A stretch of DNA of 64,000 nt. Origin: Stigmatella aurantiaca (GTDB taxonomy: Bacteria > Myxococcota > Myxococcia > Myxococcales > Myxococcaceae). The notes beneath the pieces are model-generated. The model did no database searches. It saw only the letters and a program-made list of their open reading frames with translations, and was not told the DNA's origin. Of this stretch, positions 10,072-17,259 are shown piece after piece (position 1 is the first letter of the stretch; every line of letters begins with the position of its first letter). The stretch is from positions 806,001 to 870,000 of the forward strand of contig NZ_FOAP01000001.1 in the NCBI RefSeq assembly GCF_900109545.1. The letters are read 5' to 3'. The position numbers were made by a program, and so were the translations under genes.

Positions 10072-10715
10072 GTCTTCTCTCCCAAGGCCTTCAGCTCCTC
10101 ACGAATACGCGTCCACGCGGACCGGCGCTCTCCGCGCGCCAGGTGCCCGCCAATGTCATCGTCCACCAGCCGCTTCAGCAGCCGGCTCCGGCCCGCGCCC
10201 CGGGGCAGGTGCTCCCGGAAGTGGCCACTCAGCCGGGCGATCCACACGTGGTGGCGCCCGATGCCCTCCAGCAGTTGCCGCCGCAGCGCCCGCGCCAGCG
10301 CCGGGGCCATGCCCTGGGTGGAGACCGCCACGGTGATGGGCCCGCGCCGGCCCACGGAGGGCAGGGTGAAGTCACACAGGTCCGGCTCATCCGCGGCGTT
10401 CAGCAGGATGCCGCGCGCCCGCGTCTCCTCGGCCACCGCCACGCTCACCCGGCGGTCATCCGTGGCCACGAAGACGAGCGCCTGGCCGGCGGCGTCTCCG
10501 GGAGTATAGGCGCGCTCCAGCAGCTCCAGTCGGCCCTCGGCCGCCAGGCGCCGCAGGGCGTCCGTGGCCCCGGGGGCGATCATCCGCAGCCGGGCGCCCG
10601 CCTCCAGCAGTTGCAGGGCGCGGCCCTCGGCGATGAGGCCTGCACCGATGAGCAGCACGGGCTTGCCCCGCAGTTGCAGGCAGACGGGGTAATCAGCGAG
10701 GGACACAGAGGCCAT
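10068..10715 (-). CDS. Precorrin-2 dehydrogenase / sirohydrochlorin ferrochelatase (Met8/CysG N-terminal type)
   Basis: Oxidises precorrin-2 to sirohydrochlorin with NAD and probably inserts iron to give siroheme; 215 aa. It has a Rossmann dinucleotide site (LLIGAGLIAEGRALQLLEAG) and the conserved NAADEPDLCDFTLP, which holds the Asp-Pro-Asp region used by Met8/CysG. A helical C-terminal domain follows. Whether it does the chelation step as well as the oxidation is not certain, since SirC-type proteins lack it. It lies 18 bases after cysH and overlaps the SUMT gene. Confidence 0.88.
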   Translation of the reverse strand: MASVSLADYPVCLQLRGKPVLLIGAGLIAEGRALQLLEAGARLRMIAPGATDALRRLAAEGRLELLERAYTPGDAAGQALVFVATDDRRVSVAVAEETRARGILLNAADEPDLCDFTLPSVGRRGPITVAVSTQGMAPALARALRRQLLEGIGRHHVWIARLSGHFREHLPRGAGRSRLLKRLVDDDIGGHLARGERRSAWTRIREELKALGEKT

Positions 10716-10733
10716 GACGCTTCGTTCCGGGCC

Positions 10734-11447
10734 TCAGCGGCGCACGTGCAGGCCGCACTCGCGGTTGGCGGCGGACTCCCACCACCAGCGGCCGGCGCGC
10801 TCGTCCTCGTACGGCTTCACGGCCCGCGTGCACGGGGCGCAGCCAATGGAGGGATAGCCCCGGTCATGCAGGGCGTTGTACGGCACGCCGTTCTCCTGGA
10901 TGTAGCTCCACACCTGCCGGGCGCTCCAGGAGACCAGGGGGTTGAGCTTGAAGAGGCCGCCGTGGTCCATGTCCCGCTCGAGGGCCTCCACCCCCGTGCG
11001 GGTGACGGACTGCTCGCGGCGCAGCCCCGTCACCCACGCCTGCCGTCCCTGGAGCGCGCGCCCGAGCGGCTCCACCTTGCGGATGGCGCAGCACTGCTTG
11101 CGCGCCTCGATGCTCTGGCGGAAGGAGAAGTAGCCCTGGGTGGAGACGAGCGTCTCCACGCGCTCCCGGTCCGGGAAGAAGGTCTCCACGTCCAGCCCGT
11201 AGCGGTTGCGGAGCACCTCCATGACTTCGTACGTCTCGGGAGGCAGCCGGCCCGTGTCCAGGGTGAACAGGCGCACGCTGGGGGCGTGCTTGCGCGCCAA
11301 ATCAATGAGCGCCACGTCCTCCGCCCCGAAGCTCACCGCCATGGCCGCGTTCGCACCGAACCGGGCCTCGGTCCAGGAGAGGATCTGCTCGGCGGAGGCG
11401 GTTTTCAGCTCGGCGGAAGCGGCAAGGAACTCATCCTGGGACAACAT
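10734..11447 (-). CDS. cysH: CysH, assimilatory APS reductase ([4Fe-4S] type)
   Basis: Reduces adenylylsulfate to sulfite with thioredoxin or glutaredoxin. From the ATG at 11447 it is 237 aa, with TGGAG 6-7 bases upstream. It has the PP-loop-like SFGAEDVALIDL and the FTLDTGRLPPET segment. Two cysteine pairs, Cys119-Cys120 and Cys203-x2-Cys206, are the ligands that separate [4Fe-4S] APS reductases from PAPS reductases; Cys231 (ECGLH) is the catalytic thiol. The pathway here therefore goes APS to sulfite directly, matching the dead APS-kinase tail in CysN. It is the first gene of the cys operon. Confidence 0.94.
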   Translation of the reverse strand: MLSQDEFLAASAELKTASAEQILSWTEARFGANAAMAVSFGAEDVALIDLARKHAPSVRLFTLDTGRLPPETYEVMEVLRNRYGLDVETFFPDRERVETLVSTQGYFSFRQSIEARKQCCAIRKVEPLGRALQGRQAWVTGLRREQSVTRTGVEALERDMDHGGLFKLNPLVSWSARQVWSYIQENGVPYNALHDRGYPSIGCAPCTRAVKPYEDERAGRWWWESAANRECGLHVRR

Positions 11448-11600
11448 CGCGACTCCAAGAGGCGGAAAAACGGCGCGGCCCACCCCTCCTTTCGGAGCGG
11501 TGACTCACCTGCGTTCTCACCTGGGGTGAGCTTCGTTCGGAGGACCGGGACAACCCCTCGCACTCGTCCACGGCGAGGGGCAGAACGGGCAAAACTTGAC
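11448..11600 (-). promoter_or_regulatory. Structured leader of the cys operon (candidate attenuator or riboswitch)
   Basis: Between the predicted transcription start (about 11,600) and the cysH ATG lie about 150 bases with no gene. Read as RNA it can form three hairpins in a row: CCCCTCG pairs with CGAGGGG over a 13-base loop (11554-11580); CTCACC pairs with GGTGAG over CCA; and CTCC pairs with GGAG closed by a GAAA tetraloop. The octamer CAGGTGAG occurs twice, so the CTCACC arm has two possible partners, as in switch-type leaders. I do not recognise it as any known SAM, SAH or other sulfur riboswitch class. Confidence 0.4.
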
Positions 11601-11636
11601 TTCGCAAAGGCTAGCGGCGCGCCATCGCCAAGTCAA
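11596..11636 (-). promoter_or_regulatory. Sigma70-like promoter of the cys operon with an overlapping dyad
   Basis: On the minus strand a -35 TTGACT (11636-11631) is followed after 17 bases by a -10 TAGCCT (11613-11608). The -35 heptamer TTGACTT is repeated in inverted orientation at 11602-11596, next to the expected start point. Two 7-base arms therefore flank the promoter, a layout suited to a repressor or activator dimer or loop. No regulator gene lies beside it. The -10 match is weak (3 of 6). Confidence 0.45.
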
Positions 11637-11675
11637 CGGATGGTTGTCCAATAAAGCGGACGCCCCTCCCGGGTT

Positions 11676-11697
11676 GCCGGGCCGCTTGCCGCCCGGC
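11676..11697 (-). terminator. Terminator-like hairpin after the histidine kinase gene
   Basis: A perfect 7-bp stem (GCCGGGC with GCCCGGC) and an 8-base loop lie 17 bases past the kinase stop codon and before the cys promoter. No U-run follows, so intrinsic termination is doubtful; it may mark a Rho-dependent end. Confidence 0.4.
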
Positions 11698-11714
11698 CAG
11701 CGGCAGGGCGCCCC

Positions 11715-13409
11715 TCAGGAGAGGACGGCCTGAGACTCGCCGGAGTGGGCGTCGTCCATGACGGGCAGGAGGAGGGAGAACGTCGTGCCTTCACCCACCT
11801 GGCTCTGGACGTGAAGCTCACCGCCCAGCGCGGTGATGATGCTGTGGCAGACCGAGAGGCCCATCCCCGTGCCTTCCCCCACCGGCTTGGTGGTGAAGAA
11901 CGGCTCGAAGACGCGCGTCAGGTTCTCCTGCGGAATGCCACAGCCCGTGTCGCTCACCTCCACCCGCACGTGGCGGGAGCCACTCGGGCGCGCGTGGATG
12001 CGGATCTCGTTCGCGGCCTTGCCGCCCTGGCGGATGGCGTGCGCCGCGTTGATGAGCAGGTTGAGGAAGACCTGGCCCAGGCGGGTGGCGTTGCCCCGGA
12101 CGCGCGGCAGGCCGCCGTAGTCCTCCACCAGCCGGGCGTGATCCCTCAGCTCCCGCTCGGCCAGCTTGACCGCGCCGCGGACGACTTCGCCCAGGTCCAC
12201 CGGCTCCGTGTTCATGTCATCCGGGCGCGACAGGGTCCGGAGATCCTTCACGATGAGGCGCACCCGCTCGGCGCCCTCGCGCGCCGAGTTCAACGCATCC
12301 ATCAGCTCCAGCTTCTCCTCCGCGGAGGGCGCCGGGCGGCCGGGTTGCAGCTCCCGGGACAGGTAGTTGAGGTTGCTGAGCACGTAGGAGAGTGGGTTGT
12401 TGATTTCATGGCCCACGCCGGCGGCGAGCCGCCCCATGGAGGCCATCCGGTCGGCGAAGATGAGCCGGGACTGCGCCTCCTCGAGCTGCCGCAGGCTGTC
12501 GCGCAGCTGGGTGTTGGCCTGCTCCAGCTGCGCCGTGCGGGTGTGTACCGTCTGCTCCAGCAGCGCGTTGTAGTGGCGGAAGTGCCGCTCGGTGGCCTCG
12601 GCCTCGGCCTTCATCAGCCGCTGCTTCTCCTCCAGCGTCTTTCCCAGCTCGGAGGCCATCTGGTTGAACGCATGGGCCAGCGTTCCCAGCTCGTCCTTCG
12701 GGTTCTCGGGGAGCTTGACCTCGAAGTTCCCCTCACCGATGCGGCGCGCCGCCTGCATCAGGGCCTTCAAGGACCGGTTCATCGGCACCAGGATGATGAG
12801 CACCAGCCCCAGCAGCAGGGCGCAGGAGATGGCGGGCAGGAGGATCGCCAGCCAGGCCTGCTTCTTCAGCCGGATCTGCGCCCGGTTCAGGTGCTCGATG
12901 CGCTCCTGGTACTCCGCTTCCTGCGCGGCCGTGATGAGCTGGCCGACATTGTTCTCGAACTCCTCGAACAGCCGCCACTCGGTGGTGAGGGGGCTCGTCT
13001 CGAGGGGCAGCGCGCGGACGCGCGCCTCGGCCTCGGTGGTCCAGCTGCGCAGGGCCGCGAGCAACGTCTGGGTGTGCGCCCATTCATCTTCCTGCTCGTC
13101 AGGGCTCAGCGCCTCTTCCGCGGCCGTGGTGTGCTGGAGCAGGGCCTCCTCGCGGGCGATGAGCGCCATCATCTCGAGCTGGAGTGGCTGGGTGCTGGTC
13201 CCCCGGTCCCGGGCGCGCAGCAAGCCGCGCAGGTACTGCTCCGAGGCCAGGTGCAGGCGCGCGAGGCTCTCGTTCTGCCCCTGGATGAGCATCAGCCGGT
13301 CGCGCGAGTGCTGGCTGCGCTGCGTGGCGAGCAGGAGCGTCAGTCCCATGAGGAGCACCAGCCCCGTGGTCAATCCCACGATCAGGAGCACCTTCCAGCG
13401 GACTGTCAT
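11715..13409 (-). CDS. Membrane sensor histidine kinase (HAMP-HisKA-HATPase)
   Basis: 564-aa two-component sensor in the inner membrane. An N-terminal transmembrane helix (about 7-26) is followed by a mainly helical extracytoplasmic domain (about 27-185), a second helix (about 190-213), a HAMP linker (about 214-268), a coiled-coil stretch, then HisKA with the phospho-acceptor His334 (GVGHEINNPLS). A HATPase domain with N-box (NLLINAAHAI), DTGCGIP and GTGMGLSVCHSI ends the protein. The sensor part has no recognisable ligand domain. It is an orphan, with no response regulator nearby. It runs in the same direction as the cys operon but is separated from it by a hairpin and a promoter, so a link to sulfur control is unproven. 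Confidence 0.9.
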   Translation of the reverse strand: MTVRWKVLLIVGLTTGLVLLMGLTLLLATQRSQHSRDRLMLIQGQNESLARLHLASEQYLRGLLRARDRGTSTQPLQLEMMALIAREEALLQHTTAAEEALSPDEQEDEWAHTQTLLAALRSWTTEAEARVRALPLETSPLTTEWRLFEEFENNVGQLITAAQEAEYQERIEHLNRAQIRLKKQAWLAILLPAISCALLLGLVLIILVPMNRSLKALMQAARRIGEGNFEVKLPENPKDELGTLAHAFNQMASELGKTLEEKQRLMKAEAEATERHFRHYNALLEQTVHTRTAQLEQANTQLRDSLRQLEEAQSRLIFADRMASMGRLAAGVGHEINNPLSYVLSNLNYLSRELQPGRPAPSAEEKLELMDALNSAREGAERVRLIVKDLRTLSRPDDMNTEPVDLGEVVRGAVKLAERELRDHARLVEDYGGLPRVRGNATRLGQVFLNLLINAAHAIRQGGKAANEIRIHARPSGSRHVRVEVSDTGCGIPQENLTRVFEPFFTTKPVGEGTGMGLSVCHSIITALGGELHVQSQVGEGTTFSLLLPVMDDAHSGESQAVLS

Positions 13410-13498
13410 GGCTCTCCTGGACCCTTGAGCACACGCCGGAGCACCCGCGCTTCACGGCGGCGCCCGGCAGTATGTTTCAGGTCCAGGAGATGTTTCCA

Positions 13499-13777
13499 CT
13501 AAAGGCTGGGCTGATCACCCGAGCGTTCGAGCAGCGCGTCGAGCTGTCCCATGCTCTCAAGCTTCAGGAGATCCTCGTAGCCACCGATGTGGCGGCCCGC
13601 GATGAAGATCTGCGGCACCGTCGTCCGCCCGTCCGACACGGCGATCATCTCGTCCCGCTTCGAGGGGGCCAGATCAATGGCGATCTCCTCGTAGGGGACG
13701 CCTTTTTCGTCGAGCAGCTGCTTGGCCTTCTTCGAGAAAGGGCAGGTGGATTTGGTGTAGAGCGTGATGGGGACCAT
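13499..13777 (-). CDS. Glutaredoxin with a CPFS (single-cysteine) active site
   Basis: Small thiol-disulfide oxidoreductase, 92 aa, one thioredoxin-fold domain. The active site is TCPFSKK with Cys12; the second cysteine of the usual CPYC is Ser15. The cis-Pro segment TVPQIFI and the glutathione-binding GGYEDLLKL are present. A missing resolving cysteine suggests monothiol deglutathionylation or iron-sulfur handling rather than classical dithiol reduction, though it lacks the CGFS motif of the true monothiol class. The frame is open upstream to 13966; the ATG at 13777 matches the start of the glutaredoxin fold. Confidence 0.88.
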   Translation of the reverse strand: MVPITLYTKSTCPFSKKAKQLLDEKGVPYEEIAIDLAPSKRDEMIAVSDGRTTVPQIFIAGRHIGGYEDLLKLESMGQLDALLERSGDQPSL

Positions 13778-13888
13778 GCCCCGCAGGGTAAGCACGGCGG
13801 GTTTCACGGGAAGCCGTACCCCCGGCCGATGGGGCCCGGCGTGCGCCGCCCGGCTGCCACTCCGCGTCCGGCTGGCGCCGTGTATCAC

Positions 13889-13910
13889 CGTGAAAAACTG
13901 CTGTTTCACG
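13889..13910. promoter_or_regulatory. Operator-like inverted repeat upstream of the GH13 gene
   Basis: CGTGAAA and TTTCACG form 7-base arms around an 8-base spacer, between the divergent glutaredoxin and GH13 genes. A third, imperfect copy of the same word (GCGTGGAAAC) lies about 11 bases further right. The size and position fit a dimeric transcription-factor site, perhaps a sugar-responsive regulator of the GH13 gene, but no such regulator is adjacent. Confidence 0.35.
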
Positions 13911-13998
13911 CAATTTCCTCGCGTGGAAACGCAACTTCCGCAGGTGAGATACGAAGATACGTGCACCGCACATCATCGTACATGCCGCGGAGTTGCCC

Positions 13999-16900
13999 AT
14001 GACTGACACGAAAATCAACCGGCCTGTGCTGAACCCTGTGGTGGCTCCCGCTCCGGCCAAGGCTCCTGCCTCCTCCAATACCGTGGGGGCCACCAAGAGC
14101 CCCGCGGCCCGCACCGCCCTGTCCAAGGATGGGTTCGAGTCCGTGGCCCGTCCGGGCGCCCGGGGCGCGGATGCCTTCGAGACGCTGGGGCGGGGCGGAG
14201 GCCAGGCCGGCGTGGCGGGCCTTCACGCCGTGCTCCCGCTGGCGGCCTCCTCCGCGACGGTGGCCGCGCCCGTGAAGCGCTCCATCACCTTCACCTATGA
14301 CGCGGGGCCGCACAGCCCGCTCACGGACGTGAAGCTCAAGGGGAGCTGGGATGCCCGCGGGCGCCACAGCGGCCAGTGGGAGGGGGCGGCCGTCCCCATG
14401 CGCTCGCTGGGCAACGGCAAGTGGGAGGCCACGGTGGAGCTTCAGGACGATGGCCTGCCCCGCAACTGGGAGTGGGGCGTCACCGCGGATGGCCCCTCCG
14501 GCGATGACCAGTGGGCGGTGATGGGCGAGGGCAACCTCAAGCTGGACCTGTCCAAGCCCGCGGCCACCTATACCCCGGTCACGTCCCACCTGATGGGCGC
14601 GCAGCGGCGGGGGGAGAACCTGTCCTTCCGGTTCTGGGCCCCGGACGCGCGCGGAGTCCACGCCAAGGTGACGGACCCCGAGGGCAACGTGCAGCGCATC
14701 CCCCTGTCGCGCCAGGAGGGGGGCGACTGGGCCACGGACGTCCCGGGCGGGTGGAAGGCCCTGGAGGGCCAGTCCTACGTCTATGAGGTGGTGGACTCCA
14801 CGGGGGCCACCAGCGAGCGGCCGGACCCCTATGCCCGGCAGATGATGGGCGAGCAGCGCGGCGTGGACCGGCTCTACCTGGATCCGGTGAAGGGCCGCGA
14901 GGAGAACCGCTACTTCCCCGGCGCCACCGAGCTGATGCGCTTCACCATCGACGACGAGGCCGATGCCGAGAGCGCCTACCTCGTCCTCAAGGATGAGAGT
15001 GGCCAGCCGCTGTCCGCGGACGCGCTGCGCGCGCGGCTGGGCGAGTTCGACACCTCGCTCGTGGACACGCTCCACGGCGGGGCCTTCAACGACTTCTGGT
15101 CGAAGAACGTCGAGGCGGACGGCCGCATCCGGATGACGAACGAGGGCGGCGCCTGGGTGTCGCTCGTCAACAACCCGGAGAAGCTCGCGGGCCTGCGCTA
15201 CGAGTTCCAGGTCTTCGAGAAGGACGGTCAGGGCGGGCTGCGGCTGCGCGACGACGCCAACGGGGACGGGGCCTACAGCGCCGCGGAGCGCCGGGCCTCG
15301 CCGCACAATGATCCCTGGAGCGACCTGCTCACCCCGGGCAGTGGCGTGTCCTTCCGCGGCTCGGTCATCACAGACCCCTCGGGCTTCCAGTTCAAGCACG
15401 ACCAGGCGCCGCGCGAGAAGGATCCGGCCAAGTGGGTGGTGTACCAGCTCCACGTGGGCAGCTTCCTGGGGGACGCGAAGAACTCGGACCGCTCCACCCT
15501 GGAGGACCTGCTGGGCAAGCTGGACTACTTCAAGGAGCTGGGCGTCAACACGCTGGAGCTGTTGCCCACCAACGAGGTGGAGGGCAGCCGCAACTGGGGC
15601 TACCTGGGCGTCAACAGCCTGGCCACCGAGAGCTCGTTCGGGTTCGAGGACGAGCGCGGCCGGTGGGTCAGCGGCACCGAGGCGCTCCAGCGCTTCATCG
15701 ACGAGGCGCACGGCAAGGGGCTCAACGTCATCTCGGACGTCGTCTACAACCACGTGCACGGGGACCACAACGGCATGTGGAACCTGGGCGGCCCCGAGAA
15801 CCCCTTCTTCAACTGGTCGAAGGAGCCGGGCCAGTTCGAGCAGCGGGACACGCCCTGGGGCGCGGTGCCCGCCTACCACAACCCCAAGGTGAAGCAGTTC
15901 TTCGTGGACCACGCGGTGCAGCAGATCGCCGAGCTGAAGTTCGACGGCCTGCGCTTCGACTTCACCGAGCCCATCAAGGGCGTGGGCGGCAAGGACGGCT
16001 GGGAGATGCTCCGGGAGATCAACCGCCAGGTGCACTTCATCAACCCCCACACGTGGACGGTGGCCGAGCAGTTCGACTACGACCCGTCCATCTCCCGGCC
16101 CGCGCAGGCGGACGGCACGGGGGGCGGCTTCGACGCGCAGTGGTACACCGAGTACCAGCACCGGCTCGTCAACGACAACAGCAAGCCCGGCCTCATCCAG
16201 GCGGCCTCGCGCGGCATGCGCACGGACATGGATGCGTTCGTGAACCTGCTGACGGCACCCCGGGGCCTGGACGCGTGGAAGAAGGCGCTCACCATCATCT
16301 CCAACCACGACGAGGTGGGAAACGCCCAGCGCACCCTGAACACGGCCGAGGGCGCGCACCCCACGGACTTCCCGGATCAGTGGTCGCGCAACGCCGCGCG
16401 CTTCGCGGCGGGCATCGGCTTCGCCTCGCCGGGCATTCCCATGTTCTTCCAGGGGGATGAGTCGGGCGCGCAGAACGACTTCCGCTGGGGCAACCCCTCC
16501 ACCTGGGACAGCGGCTGGGGCTGGGAGCAGCTGGGCAAGGACTGGAACTGGGAGCAGGTGACGTTCAACGACGGGCAGAAGGCCACCTACGAGCGGCTCT
16601 TCGCGATGGCCCCGGAAGCCCGCGCGCGCGATGCCGCCTACCAGGGGCTGGGCGCCACGGACCGGCAGGTGTTCGCGCACCTGGCGGGCCTCGCGCCGGA
16701 GCAGCGCACCGAGGCCATGCTGGACATCACCCGCAAGCAGCAGTTCGCGTTCTACCGGGACGCCATCGCGCTGCGTCACGCCAGCCCGGCCTTCCGCGCC
16801 GATGCCGAGGTGAAGGGCGTCTACACGCACAACGACGACTCGGTGATGGCCTTCTCCCGCAAGTCCGGCAACGAGGAGTACCTCGTCATCGGCAGCCTCA

Positions 16901-17085
16901 ACCGCCAGAACCTGGAGGGCTACCGGCTGCCGCTGCCCCCCGGCAACTGGCAGGAAGTGTTGAACAGCGATGCCGGCGCGTACGGCGGCCACGGCATGGG
17001 CAACTCCGGCGCCACGCTCAGCGGCGGCGCCCAGGCGAAGCTCAACCTGCCGGCCGCGGGCTACGTGGTGTTGAAGCGCGTCTAG
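13999..17085 (+). CDS. GH13-family glucan-active enzyme (branching-enzyme/isoamylase-like) with two N-terminal beta domains
   Basis: 1028 aa, acting on alpha-glucan. Domains: a disordered Ala/Pro-rich N-terminus without signal peptide (1-90); a starch-binding-like beta domain (about 92-180); a CBM48-like domain (about 195-290, with ERPDPYARQM); an insertion (about 310-470) holding an EF-hand-like loop (DDANGDGAYSAAE); then the GH13 barrel. Catalytic residues are visible: Asp580 in DVVYNHV, nucleophile Asp654 in GLRFDF, acid/base Glu690 in TVAEQF, Asp771 in SNHDEV. A C-terminal beta domain ends it. The ATG at 13999 has GGAG six bases upstream. Branching, debranching or hydrolytic activity cannot be decided. 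The N-terminus holds SKDGFES, echoed in the protein encoded at 31156-31872. Confidence 0.85.
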   Translation: MTDTKINRPVLNPVVAPAPAKAPASSNTVGATKSPAARTALSKDGFESVARPGARGADAFETLGRGGGQAGVAGLHAVLPLAASSATVAAPVKRSITFTYDAGPHSPLTDVKLKGSWDARGRHSGQWEGAAVPMRSLGNGKWEATVELQDDGLPRNWEWGVTADGPSGDDQWAVMGEGNLKLDLSKPAATYTPVTSHLMGAQRRGENLSFRFWAPDARGVHAKVTDPEGNVQRIPLSRQEGGDWATDVPGGWKALEGQSYVYEVVDSTGATSERPDPYARQMMGEQRGVDRLYLDPVKGREENRYFPGATELMRFTIDDEADAESAYLVLKDESGQPLSADALRARLGEFDTSLVDTLHGGAFNDFWSKNVEADGRIRMTNEGGAWVSLVNNPEKLAGLRYEFQVFEKDGQGGLRLRDDANGDGAYSAAERRASPHNDPWSDLLTPGSGVSFRGSVITDPSGFQFKHDQAPREKDPAKWVVYQLHVGSFLGDAKNSDRSTLEDLLGKLDYFKELGVNTLELLPTNEVEGSRNWGYLGVNSLATESSFGFEDERGRWVSGTEALQRFIDEAHGKGLNVISDVVYNHVHGDHNGMWNLGGPENPFFNWSKEPGQFEQRDTPWGAVPAYHNPKVKQFFVDHAVQQIAELKFDGLRFDFTEPIKGVGGKDGWEMLREINRQVHFINPHTWTVAEQFDYDPSISRPAQADGTGGGFDAQWYTEYQHRLVNDNSKPGLIQAASRGMRTDMDAFVNLLTAPRGLDAWKKALTIISNHDEVGNAQRTLNTAEGAHPTDFPDQWSRNAARFAAGIGFASPGIPMFFQGDESGAQNDFRWGNPSTWDSGWGWEQLGKDWNWEQVTFNDGQKATYERLFAMAPEARARDAAYQGLGATDRQVFAHLAGLAPEQRTEAMLDITRKQQFAFYRDAIALRHASPAFRADAEVKGVYTHNDDSVMAFSRKSGNEEYLVIGSLNRQNLEGYRLPLPPGNWQEVLNSDAGAYGGHGMGNSGATLSGGAQAKLNLPAAGYVVLKRV

Positions 17086-17166
17086 CCCCGGTGCCGCGGC
17101 CCGGGTACCCCGTACCCCACCGGAGAGGATTTTTCCTTTTTTGCGGGGATTCGGTTAAGTAGGGGG

Positions 17167-17186
17167 CGCCCGGAAACATCCGGGCG
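17167..17186 (+). terminator. Hairpin between the GH13 gene and the hybrid kinase
   Basis: A perfect 7-bp stem (CGCCCGG with CCGGGCG) and a 6-base loop lie 81 bases past the GH13 stop. There is no U-run, so it could be a Rho-assisted end or part of the kinase leader. The rest of this 174-base gap shows a T-rich patch but no clear promoter. Confidence 0.35.
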
Positions 17187-17259
17187 TTCACCCTGGCCTG
17201 CCCAAGGTGTATTTGGAAAGGGTTTGACCGTTGCGCGGCACCATGGGGGGGGCACCCTG

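Noticed and set aside
11715-13409. Idea that the orphan histidine kinase regulates sulfur assimilation
   Set aside because: Only proximity supports it; a hairpin and a separate promoter lie between, and no response regulator is present.
13906-16992. Long minus-strand frame over the GH13 gene
   Set aside because: The plus strand encodes all GH13 catalytic motifs; the antisense product has no recognisable domain.
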